Source: an uncultured Desulfovibrio sp.
GTDB lineage: Bacteria; Desulfobacterota; Desulfovibrionia; Desulfovibrionales; Desulfovibrionaceae
DNA length: 64,000 bases
NCBI GenBank assembly: GCA_947038175.1
Contig: CAMQVJ010000001.1
Coordinates: 1 to 64,000, forward strand
Direction of reading: 5' to 3'
The number at the start of each line of letters is the position of its first letter. Position 1 is the first letter of the stretch. Position numbers and translations under genes: made by a program. Of this stretch, positions 1 through 6,265 are shown piece by piece. The notes under the pieces were generated by a model. The model ran no database searches, had not been told where the DNA came from, and was given only the letters and a program-made list of their open reading frames with translations.

Positions 1-422
1 GGTGGGGAATTGATATGACAAAAATTATAACCGATGCTGGCTGGGTTTATGTCACCATCGTTTTGGATTGGTATTCGAAGAAAATAGTTGGGTATCATAT
101 TGGCTACCAAAGTAAAACAAATCACTGGCTTGAAGCCCTTAATATGGCAGTTCACAATAATTTCCCCGAAGGAATTCGAGGAATGGAAATGCAGACACGG
201 AAAGAATGATGCGTACAATCAAGGAGGAATGCTTATGGCTTGAACAGTGGCAAAGTTTACAGGAGATTCAAAGCAAGCTAAGTGCATGGATTCATGAATA
301 TAATACTGAGTATCTGCATATGGCACTGAACTGGAATACACCACAATCGGTACATGAAACTGGTAACAAAACTTTAAGGAAAACTCTCTTAAATGTAGCT
401 TGACTTGGAGGGGGTCATTACA
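1..422 (+). mobile_element. IS3-type transposase remnant, copy A (truncated by window start, internally deleted)
   Basis: Reading frames here match the DDE/rve integrase core of IS3-family OrfB transposases: VYVTIVLDWYSKKIVG early, then RIMRTIKEECLW and a C-terminal HEYNTEYLHMALNWNTPQS. The two halves lie in different frames (15-209 and 206-403). Compared with copy B at 21291-21918, about 122 bp is missing at position 184/185, which removes the SDNG region with one catalytic Asp. The element cannot be active. The sequence ending TCATTACA at about 422 is shared with copy B and is the likely right end. The left end lies outside the window. Confidence 0.85.
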
Positions 423-445
423 CTTGTAATACCCTGTAGTACGAC

Positions 446-464
446 AGGTTCCGCAAACCTTTTT
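446..464 (+). terminator. Short hairpin with T-run after IS remnant
   Basis: AGGTT-CCGCA-AACCT followed by TTTT forms a 5-bp stem with a T-run on the plus strand. It is weak and lies just outside the IS remnant, so it may have no function. Confidence 0.25.
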
Positions 465-537
465 ATTTATGTGCATTCCCACCAGAAATATTGATTAAAT
501 CTACTTATCACCTAATCATTTGTTGCGGTATTATAAA

Positions 538-903
538 TTACTCCTCATGCTTTTCAACAAAATTCTTTATTTTTTGAAAAGTTTCTTTGTGTATAATATG
601 CTCAATTTTACAAGCGTCTATTTCTGCAATTTCTTTTGAAATCCCTACTATAGTAAGAGCTTGAACAAGAATGGTATGACGTTCAAAAATTTCTTTGGCT
701 TGACTTCTGCCTGTCTCTGTAAGAATAATTTCACCATGAGAATTTATTTCAATGAAGCCACCTGATTTTAATTTTTTCATAGCAACACTTATGCTTGGCT
801 TAGAAAAACCTGTTGCATGAACAATATCAATAGATCGGACCGTTATAAGAGATTTTTCTAATAAGAAAATGGTTTCTAAATAATTTTCAGATGATTCACG
901 CAT
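538..903 (-). CDS. DtxR/MntR-family metal-dependent transcriptional regulator
   Basis: The N-terminal winged helix has the family pattern SSENYLETIFLLEKSLITVR, then a recognition helix around GFSKPSISVAMKKLKSGGFI, followed by the start of the metal-binding/dimerisation helices (ERHTILVQAL; KIEHIIHKE). In this family Fe(II) or Mn(II) drives operator binding. The protein is about 121 aa, so it is a short form without the SH3-like domain. I chose the ATG at 903 because GAGG lies 5 nt upstream. An upstream ATG at 930 lacks a ribosome site. The gene is divergent from the small gene at 1173, and a DtxR-box-like inverted repeat lies between them. Control of the adjacent metal ATPases and Feo genes is inferred. 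Confidence 0.85.
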   Translation of the reverse strand: MRESSENYLETIFLLEKSLITVRSIDIVHATGFSKPSISVAMKKLKSGGFIEINSHGEIILTETGRSQAKEIFERHTILVQALTIVGISKEIAEIDACKIEHIIHKETFQKIKNFVEKHEE

Positions 904-1076
904 AAAAACCTCAAGTTTTGCTTTGTTCATTTAATTATTGTGTGAAATGCTTTATCACGTGGAGTGTTGCTGTATGAAAGTATCATCCATTGAAATTATT
1001 CATTTTTATTTTGTTGAGAAGCTCGTATTCAATAAGAATCAAAAATAGATACATAATTGACGTGGATTAATTTGGG

Positions 1077-1094
1077 TTAGTTATAAGTAACTAA
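1077..1094. promoter_or_regulatory. Candidate DtxR/IdeR-type operator (perfect 7-bp inverted repeat)
   Basis: TTAGTTA-TAAG-TAACTAA is a perfect inverted repeat. It resembles the known DtxR/IdeR box pattern TTAGGTTAG..CTAACCTAA with shortened half-sites. It lies 12 bp upstream of the -35 element at 1106 and between a DtxR-family gene and its divergent neighbour. A near copy occurs at 6248-6265. Confidence 0.5.
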
Positions 1095-1105
1095 TAAAAT
1101 GCATA

Positions 1106-1134
1106 TTGACATATGGGCTAATATTAAATATACA
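1106..1134 (+). promoter_or_regulatory. Sigma-70-type promoter for the small gene at 1173
   Basis: The -35 element TTGACA (1106-1111) is an exact consensus match. A 17-nt spacer leads to TATACA (1129-1134) as the -10. Transcription would start near 1141, about 32 nt before the chosen ATG. Confidence 0.6.
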
Positions 1135-1172
1135 TAGATAAGAAGTGACATTTTTAAATGGAGGATTTCATT

Positions 1173-1376
1173 ATGGGTTATCATTATAAAGGATGCGGGC
1201 TTTTAGTTCTTGGTATTGCCGCTTACGCATTATACAAAACAGGTGCATTGAATTGTATCACTAAAAATGCAGTAAAGACAGGGACAAAGGTTTCTGATTG
1301 GACAAGTGAGCAGCTTACTAAAGTGAAAGAAAGCAATTGCTGTTCTAAAACAGTTGCTACCGAAGAAAGCGAATAA
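1173..1376 (+). CDS. Small single-span membrane protein, metal-island associated
   Basis: This is a 67-aa protein with one hydrophobic stretch near the N-terminus (GLLVLGIAAYALYKTG), then a basic/polar tail ending with a CC pair and acidic residues. I do not recognise a named family. GGAGG at 1160-1164 with an 8-nt spacer supports the ATG at 1173 over the in-frame ATG at 1158, which overlaps that ribosome site. It has its own sigma-70 promoter, a DtxR-like operator upstream and a hairpin terminator downstream. Its layout (one helix plus charged tail) recalls the protein at 4274-4732. A role as a small accessory of the neighbouring metal ATPases is inferred only. Confidence 0.65.
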   Translation: MGYHYKGCGLLVLGIAAYALYKTGALNCITKNAVKTGTKVSDWTSEQLTKVKESNCCSKTVATEESE

Positions 1377-1388
1377 TAGTAATACATA

Positions 1389-1422
1389 AAAAGGGTAATA
1401 TTATTTGATATTGCCCTTTTTT
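1389..1422. terminator. Bidirectional intrinsic terminator between small gene and P-type ATPase
   Basis: AAGGGTAATA pairs with TATTGCCCTT (one G-T pair) across an 8-nt loop, with T6 on the plus strand and T5 on the minus strand. It lies between two convergent genes (stops at 1376 and 1450), so it probably serves both. Confidence 0.8.
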
Positions 1423-1449
1423 GTGGGCTATACTATTATTTATATCTTT

Positions 1450-3666
1450 TTATTCTAGCTTATTATGTATATCTATGTCGTCTTTTTTAAATGTCGTTTC
1501 TGCTTTTGCTGCTGTCACCGCATAAGCAAGTATACCAACGGTGCCTGCATTATGCAGAAGGGCTGAAGTTATGGGTGATATTTTATTTGTAATTGCAAGA
1601 AGAAGCACTAAGGAATTTATGCCAACAGTGGCATAAAAAGATTCTTTAAGTACTTTTTGATTTTGAACAGCAATATCCCGCGCTATTATAAGCATGCTCA
1701 GGTCTTCTTCTAGCAGAACAACTTTTGCTGCATCTTTTGCTAAATCTGCACCTGATGGCATACAAATACCAACATCAGCAGATAAAAGTGCAGGGGCATC
1801 ATTGACACCATCGCCAACAAAGGCAAGCATTTGTCCAGCAGCCTGCTTCTCTTTCACAATTCTAGCTTTGTCTTCAGGTTTGAGTTCCCAGTGGATTGTA
1901 TCAATAGCATCAATTTTGCTAGCTATTGCCTTTGCTGTATTTTCATGATCACCAGTAAGCATAACAATGTGCTTAATCCCTCGTTCACGAAGTCCCGCTA
2001 GAGTGCTGACAACTTCCTCCCGAAGCTCATCTTGTAAAGAAATAATACCTATGAGTTGCCTTTTTTGGGCAATATACACAACAGACTTTCCTTCTAATTG
2101 TAAAGGCGTATCAAATTCGTCAGCTTTGCTGCAATCTACTTTTTCATCATCTTCGATAAAGTGACGACTTCCAACAAGAATTTGGTCTCCATTAACAAAT
2201 GCTGAAACTCCATGCGCAACAATGAAATCTACTTGGCTTACTTTAGGGAAAGGAAGATTTTGTTTTTTTGCTTCTGCTACAATTGAACGAGCCACGGGGT
2301 GACCATAATGCTCTTCTGCTCCAGCGGTGAGCGATAGCAGTTCTTGTTTTGTCAGCTTTGCCGTTTTGTTTTGTGTCGTGCTCTTTTTGGAACTCGCTTC
2401 TGTATTGCCTTCTATAAATTCAAGAGGAATAATATCAACTATTTCTAAGTTACCTTTTGTTAAAGTACCTGTTTTATCAAAAACAAGCGTGTCTATTTTT
2501 GCTAGGCAATCAAGGGCTTGTCCACCTTTAAGAAGAACACCTTGCTTTGCCGCACTATACATACCAGATTTTACAGCTACAGGCGCAGCAAGTTTAATCG
2601 CACAAGAATAATCTACCGTTAAAACGGAGGCTGCCCGTCTAATATCACGTGTAAGAGCAAAAATCCCAAGTCCAAGGGCAAAGGTTATTGGTACAAGTTT
2701 ATCTGCCAGTTTTTCACTTTCTTTCTGAGTTTCTGAAGGATGACGCAAGGAAGTTTCAAGGAATTGGCTAATTTTTGCCATGTTTGTTTCGTGCCCTACT
2801 TTTGTAGCACGAATGCGCAAACGCCCATCTTCAATGATAGCACCCGCAAGAACATCATCGCCCTCGCTGGCATGCACAGGAAGAGATTCCCCCGTTACAG
2901 AACTCAAATTAAGATCTGCCTCGCCAGAAAGCACAATACCATCAATGGGAAGTAATTCTCCGCTCCCGCAAATGACAATATCATCTTGAACAAGCTCATC
3001 AAAGGAAATGGCAATTTCTATATCATCACGTTCCACCCAAACGGTGCTTACTTGTGGTTTTAAAAGCTGTTTAAGCAGGTCGTTTGATTTCTGATCTGTC
3101 CACTGTTCGAGCCAAGAGCCAATGCCAAGCAAGGCAACAATGGTATTTGCTGTGGCATAATCACGGCGCATAAGGGAAAAGAGGACAGCCGCAGCGTCAA
3201 GCACTTCAACTTTTACACCTTTACTGTAAAGGGTTGAAACACCTTCACAAATAACAGGAATACCTAGAGTCCAGCTCAGCGCTTTTTTCACGGCAAGGGG
3301 TTGCCAATAACTTGTGAGAGCAACAAGACTTTTAGAAATAACTTCTGATGGCGCAAGCTCACGCTTTTCCTTCTTTGGTTCACCATAGGCTTCTTTTGGA
3401 ATATTGTTCACAAAATATAAAATAGCCTCACGATGGTCAGGTACGCCATCGTATTCGACGATGATAGATGCCGCAGGAACGTTTACTCGCACACTATTTA
3501 CACCTGAAATCGTTGAAATTCGTGCTTGAAAATAGTCAGCGTCGAATCTTGGTGAAAGTAGTGTCTTACATTTTATGCGTAGGCGAGTGTTAAGTTCATG
3601 CAAAATTGAGCATGTTGGCGGAAACACCGCTGAAAATATATCGTTTTCCTTACTGATGGAACTCAT
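1450..3666 (-). CDS. P1B-type heavy-metal-transporting ATPase (CtpC/P1B-6-like, SC..K motif)
   Basis: This 738-aa P-type ATPase has an HMA-like fold at about residues 25-80 without a CXXC pair. It has an actuator TGES near residue 257, the phosphorylated Asp397 in DKTGTLT, and the hinge GDGVNDAP. The usual membrane CPC is replaced by S354-C355-A-I-K358, a pattern I associate with CtpC and P1B-6 ATPases, the latter being found near Feo genes and in ferrosome clusters. Near the C-terminus, LLHNAGTVG matches the P1B M8 region. It would use ATP to move a transition metal across a membrane. Fe(II) or Mn(II) is likely from context but not shown. AGGA precedes the start. Confidence 0.88.
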   Translation of the reverse strand: MSSISKENDIFSAVFPPTCSILHELNTRLRIKCKTLLSPRFDADYFQARISTISGVNSVRVNVPAASIIVEYDGVPDHREAILYFVNNIPKEAYGEPKKEKRELAPSEVISKSLVALTSYWQPLAVKKALSWTLGIPVICEGVSTLYSKGVKVEVLDAAAVLFSLMRRDYATANTIVALLGIGSWLEQWTDQKSNDLLKQLLKPQVSTVWVERDDIEIAISFDELVQDDIVICGSGELLPIDGIVLSGEADLNLSSVTGESLPVHASEGDDVLAGAIIEDGRLRIRATKVGHETNMAKISQFLETSLRHPSETQKESEKLADKLVPITFALGLGIFALTRDIRRAASVLTVDYSCAIKLAAPVAVKSGMYSAAKQGVLLKGGQALDCLAKIDTLVFDKTGTLTKGNLEIVDIIPLEFIEGNTEASSKKSTTQNKTAKLTKQELLSLTAGAEEHYGHPVARSIVAEAKKQNLPFPKVSQVDFIVAHGVSAFVNGDQILVGSRHFIEDDEKVDCSKADEFDTPLQLEGKSVVYIAQKRQLIGIISLQDELREEVVSTLAGLRERGIKHIVMLTGDHENTAKAIASKIDAIDTIHWELKPEDKARIVKEKQAAGQMLAFVGDGVNDAPALLSADVGICMPSGADLAKDAAKVVLLEEDLSMLIIARDIAVQNQKVLKESFYATVGINSLVLLLAITNKISPITSALLHNAGTVGILAYAVTAAKAETTFKKDDIDIHNKLE

Positions 3667-3776
3667 AATAATCCTATAACCTTATAGTCTTGATAGCGTA
3701 TAATTTTCTAATAACAAATAAGAGCTTATTTTGTGTGCTCATACATATAAACACGGCATACCAATGTATGGGGTTT

Positions 3777-3827
3777 GCAAAGGGGCTCAGCTCCTTTGCC
3801 GGTGGGTTTTGGGAGGCAGAGCCTCCC
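3777..3827. repeat. Tandem hairpin pair (dispersed intergenic element)
   Basis: Two adjacent palindromes occur here: 3777-3799 (arms GCAAAGG / CCTTTGC with further pairing inside) and 3811-3827 (GGGAGGC / GCCTCCC). They are GC-rich in an AT-rich setting. A similar pair lies at 56585-56638. They may act as terminators or as a REP-like repeat family. The 3667-3931 gap holds no convincing gene. Confidence 0.6.
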
Positions 3828-3877
3828 AGATTGGAATAAGATGTGCATACAACCATTTTATATCAAATAATTTCAAA

Positions 3878-3904
3878 TGTTTTTGATGTTTTTGATGTTT
3901 TTGA
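3878..3904. repeat. Three tandem 9-bp units
   Basis: TGTTTTTGA is repeated exactly three times in the gap upstream of the P-type ATPase. This short tandem repeat may vary in copy number. No function is evident. Confidence 0.8.
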
Positions 3905-3931
3905 TACTATTAGCGCTTTCTAAAATCCCTA

Positions 3932-4222
3932 TTAGTCGTCGTTATTTTGACATTTCTTTGAAGGTGCAGGCTTATATAAGTTCGCATGCCACAGAGAAAA
4001 TCCTAAAAGTGCAATACCTGAAAGGGTGTGAATCTTATTAGAAAAAGGGAGGGCTTTAGTGAAACCTGTCAATGTGAGAAGCCCCATAGAAGTGGCGAGG
4101 CCCACTTTTGCTAATTTGCGCTTTTCTTGCTTCGTAAGAGAGGGAATTGCGCTTGCAAAAACGCATTTCTTTTGACTTTCAGGGCTTGTATTTTCTGTAT
4201 CATTTTGTACTGTATTTTCCAT
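3932..4222 (-). CDS. Unknown membrane protein, metal-island associated
   Basis: This is a 96-aa protein with a polar N-terminus, a basic stretch (KQEKRKLAKVGLATS) and two hydrophobic segments at about 42-57 and 65-80, ending with a Lys/Cys/Asn/Asp tail. It has no recognised family. AGGA precedes the ATG by about 9 nt. It is the last gene of a same-strand run (5833 to 3932) with short gaps, which suggests an operon with the three genes upstream. Its position between two metal ATPases suggests a membrane accessory, possibly of an iron-storage compartment. That is inference. Confidence 0.65.
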   Translation of the reverse strand: MENTVQNDTENTSPESQKKCVFASAIPSLTKQEKRKLAKVGLATSMGLLTLTGFTKALPFSNKIHTLSGIALLGFSLWHANLYKPAPSKKCQNNDD

Positions 4223-4273
4223 AATTGAGCTTCCTTGCTTGATGAGAAATAAGGTTGAAATTTAAGAGTAAAC

Positions 4274-4732
4274 CTATTCCTTTTCTTGGCTAAGTTCTTC
4301 TTTTGCGTCTTGAATTTGTTCTTTCACTTCCTCGATACTGCCTTGCAAAAAGGCGAAAAGGGAGACTGCCCCGTTCACTACCTTTTTTTGCACAGTAGGA
4401 TTAGTTGCAATAAAGGCAACGCCTGCACCAAGAAGCACGCCTTTTAGAAAAGAAGGGCTTGTAAAACTGAAGTTTGATTTGGTAGCCATGTTTTTAATTC
4501 CTTGTTCTTTGGTATTATTAGTATTTTTTAAAGTATCTGTCTCTTCTGTATGAGAAGGGGAAAATCTATTTGCAATATTGGCACTTATGCCCTGCACATT
4601 CTGAAAACCTGTATTATCAATAAATTTTTGTGCTTCGTAATAATTTCTTTTATAATAATCAAAGGCATTGCCTTGAAACGTGTCCGTTGAAAGAGAGGGA
4701 CGCTGGGAGGTGTTTTTAAGGAATATACTCAT
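4274..4732 (-). CDS. YtxH-like small membrane protein with N-terminal extension
   Basis: The last ~70 residues hold a membrane segment (FLKGVLLGAGVAFIATNP) followed by an amphipathic, charged coiled-coil-like tail (EEVKEQIQDAKEELS), a layout typical of YtxH-like proteins. Two starts are possible. The long form starts at 4732 (152 aa, weak ribosome site). An internal ATG at 4489 has AAGGA about 9 nt upstream and would give a 71-aa protein. The N-terminal 81 residues are polar and Tyr/Asn-rich without a known domain. Both products may be made. The neighbours are other small membrane proteins of the metal island. Confidence 0.6.
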   Translation of the reverse strand: MSIFLKNTSQRPSLSTDTFQGNAFDYYKRNYYEAQKFIDNTGFQNVQGISANIANRFSPSHTEETDTLKNTNNTKEQGIKNMATKSNFSFTSPSFLKGVLLGAGVAFIATNPTVQKKVVNGAVSLFAFLQGSIEEVKEQIQDAKEELSQEKE

Positions 4733-4746
4733 TTAATACCTACGCT

Positions 4747-5103
4747 TTAAGAAGTGGGATTTTGGCTTGTATCTTTTTCGGATACTTTGCTTTTTACTTC
4801 TAAGAGGGAATCGATTGCGTATCTACTTCCTGCTGTGAAAAGTGCCACACCAGTGATAGAAAGGAGACCGTTTAAGCCTAAAAGTGCTGTTGCTGTGACC
4901 CCAATAGTTGTTGCAAGACCCATTGTCCCTGCCTCACGCACTATTTCGGCACCCGCTTCTTTTTTCGAGATTTCACCCTTTTTAAGTTTTCGCATTGAGC
5001 TTGCCGCTGTTAATGTTGCACCAGTCACAATACCAGCAATAAGACCACCAAAAGCTGCAGCACCAATACTTGGGGCAATAGAGGGAGCGTTTCTATTTAT
5101 CAT
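4747..5103 (-). CDS. Gly/Ala-rich membrane protein, metal-island associated
   Basis: This is a 118-aa protein with two Gly-rich membrane stretches (about 10-32, GAAAFGGLIAGIVTGATL; and 65-92), separated by a charged segment MRKLKKGEISKKEAGAEI. The small-residue spacing suggests tightly packed helices, as in organelle-membrane or glycine-zipper proteins. I cannot assign a family. AAGGA sits 7 nt before the ATG, and the gap to the upstream gene is 16 nt, so co-translation in one operon is likely. A role in shaping or sealing an intracellular membrane compartment is a hypothesis. Confidence 0.6.
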   Translation of the reverse strand: MINRNAPSIAPSIGAAAFGGLIAGIVTGATLTAASSMRKLKKGEISKKEAGAEIVREAGTMGLATTIGVTATALLGLNGLLSITGVALFTAGSRYAIDSLLEVKSKVSEKDTSQNPTS

Positions 5104-5119
5104 GGGAAGTCCTTTTATT

Positions 5120-5833
5120 TTAGTTAGCGTCTGAATTTGTTTGTGGGGGATTTGCTTCGGTGCTCATATTTTCTGTTTGTAAATTGTCAAATCCGTCGTC
5201 GTCAAATCCATCTTTATCAAGCCCACTCTCGCAAGTATCACCTTGAGGCGTAAGACCTGCTGCGGCCAAAAGAGTTGCTAGGCTTGTCCCAATCATCTCT
5301 TTTACAGGAGAACAGTTATAAATCGCTATTGCAGCAGCACCAAGAGCAGCTCCCTTCCAAAAATCGCTTGATATACCTTGGAAGAGACCGAGAATTTTAG
5401 TCGGCTCTGCTTTACCATTCATAACATCATTGAACGTACCATACATTTCTTGTATACGCTCTTGGGTGAATTCATTTTTTGCATGCTCATTCTTGTCTGA
5501 ATTTTGAAAATTTCCATTTATGCTTGCCATATACGCCGCATGCTGTCTTGCGTTCTCTTCCATTTGTCTTATATGCTCTGCATGTCCGCCATATCCTTGA
5601 TGATAGCCTGCCCCGTGGTAAGGATTATGGTAAGGATTGTGTGGCATAAATGGAGGGATTTGTCCTTGCATATAAGGGTTGCCATAGGGTGCCGTCGCTT
5701 GAGGATTTCCCTCTGTCTGTGCGCCTTGTGCTACTTCTGTGAAGCCAACGTCGGGGTGAAAACGATAGAGTTTTTCTGCTTGGGCGTTTTCAGTAGGATT
5801 GTCATTCGGTGTGTTATTGTTAGGTTTACTCAT
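5120..5833 (-). CDS. His/Pro/Tyr-rich protein with C-terminal membrane segment
   Basis: The 237-aa protein has a disordered N-terminus with a PHNPYHNPYHGAGYHQGYGG tract at about residues 65-84, rich in His, Pro, Tyr and Gly. A charged linker (HIRQMEENARQ) follows, then a hydrophobic Gly/Ala segment near 165-180 (WKGAALGAAAIAIYN) and an Asp-rich acidic tail. The His-rich and Asp-rich ends could bind metal ions on opposite sides of a membrane. No family is recognised. AAGGA lies before the ATG. It lies between the HMA-like gene and the small membrane genes in a continuous minus-strand run. Confidence 0.65.
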   Translation of the reverse strand: MSKPNNNTPNDNPTENAQAEKLYRFHPDVGFTEVAQGAQTEGNPQATAPYGNPYMQGQIPPFMPHNPYHNPYHGAGYHQGYGGHAEHIRQMEENARQHAAYMASINGNFQNSDKNEHAKNEFTQERIQEMYGTFNDVMNGKAEPTKILGLFQGISSDFWKGAALGAAAIAIYNCSPVKEMIGTSLATLLAAAGLTPQGDTCESGLDKDGFDDDGFDNLQTENMSTEANPPQTNSDAN

Positions 5834-5871
5834 TTTAAATTCCTTTTTATTTTTGCTCTATTTATTTTGCA

Positions 5872-6186
5872 TTAGGTAGAAAGTATAGATAAATATTTTT
5901 CCACTAAAAGATTAAACTGCGCTCTGTTTTTCGTGGTAATAATTTCTTCTAATTCATTAGAATCTATTAGTTTTGTGTCATACTCGATATGGACTATTCG
6001 AGCGAGCTTCTGAATGGAAGCGCTATAAATAGCCGCAGGCATAGGTTTATTTTTGTTTTCCGCAACAATTTCTTTAAGCTTTGGGTCTAGCAAGGCTTTT
6101 AGAGAAAGTTGTAAGGAAATTTTACCATTTTTGTGTTCACGAATGGACACGTATTTTCTAATATCTATAATGTTTTGTATATTCAT
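5872..6186 (-). CDS. HMA-like small protein
   Basis: This is a 104-aa soluble protein. The pattern VSIREHKNGKISLQLS followed by ARIVHIEYDTKLIDSNELEEII fits the beta-alpha-beta rhythm of heavy-metal-associated (HMA_2-like) domains, but the CXXC metal site is absent. Similar degenerate HMA modules sit at the N-termini of both nearby P-type ATPases, so it may be a stand-alone partner module. Only a weak ribosome site is seen. A DtxR-like repeat lies about 60 bp upstream. Function is unknown; the family call is tentative. Confidence 0.55.
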   Translation of the reverse strand: MNIQNIIDIRKYVSIREHKNGKISLQLSLKALLDPKLKEIVAENKNKPMPAAIYSASIQKLARIVHIEYDTKLIDSNELEEIITTKNRAQFNLLVEKYLSILST

Positions 6187-6247
6187 AGTGATAGCTTTTA
6201 TAACATAGTTTTTTATTAAAATATAATCTTATTTTAGGTTTTATTCT

Positions 6248-6265
6248 TTAGTTATGACTAACTTT
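6248..6265. promoter_or_regulatory. Second DtxR-like operator candidate
   Basis: TTAGTTA-TGAC-TAACTTT shares the left half and the TAACT right half with the repeat at 1077-1094 and has the same 4-bp spacer. It overlaps the stop codon of the 821-aa ATPase gene and precedes the HMA-like gene, so it could control the downstream run of small genes. Confidence 0.4.

Noticed and set aside
3674..3856. 60-residue minus-strand open frame upstream of the P-type ATPase
   Set aside because: It runs through both hairpins of the tandem palindrome, has no ribosome site and resembles no protein.
3877..3910. 9-bp tandem repeat as a CRISPR or iteron
   Set aside because: Only three adjacent units without spacers and no replication gene nearby; a simple repeat is the better description.
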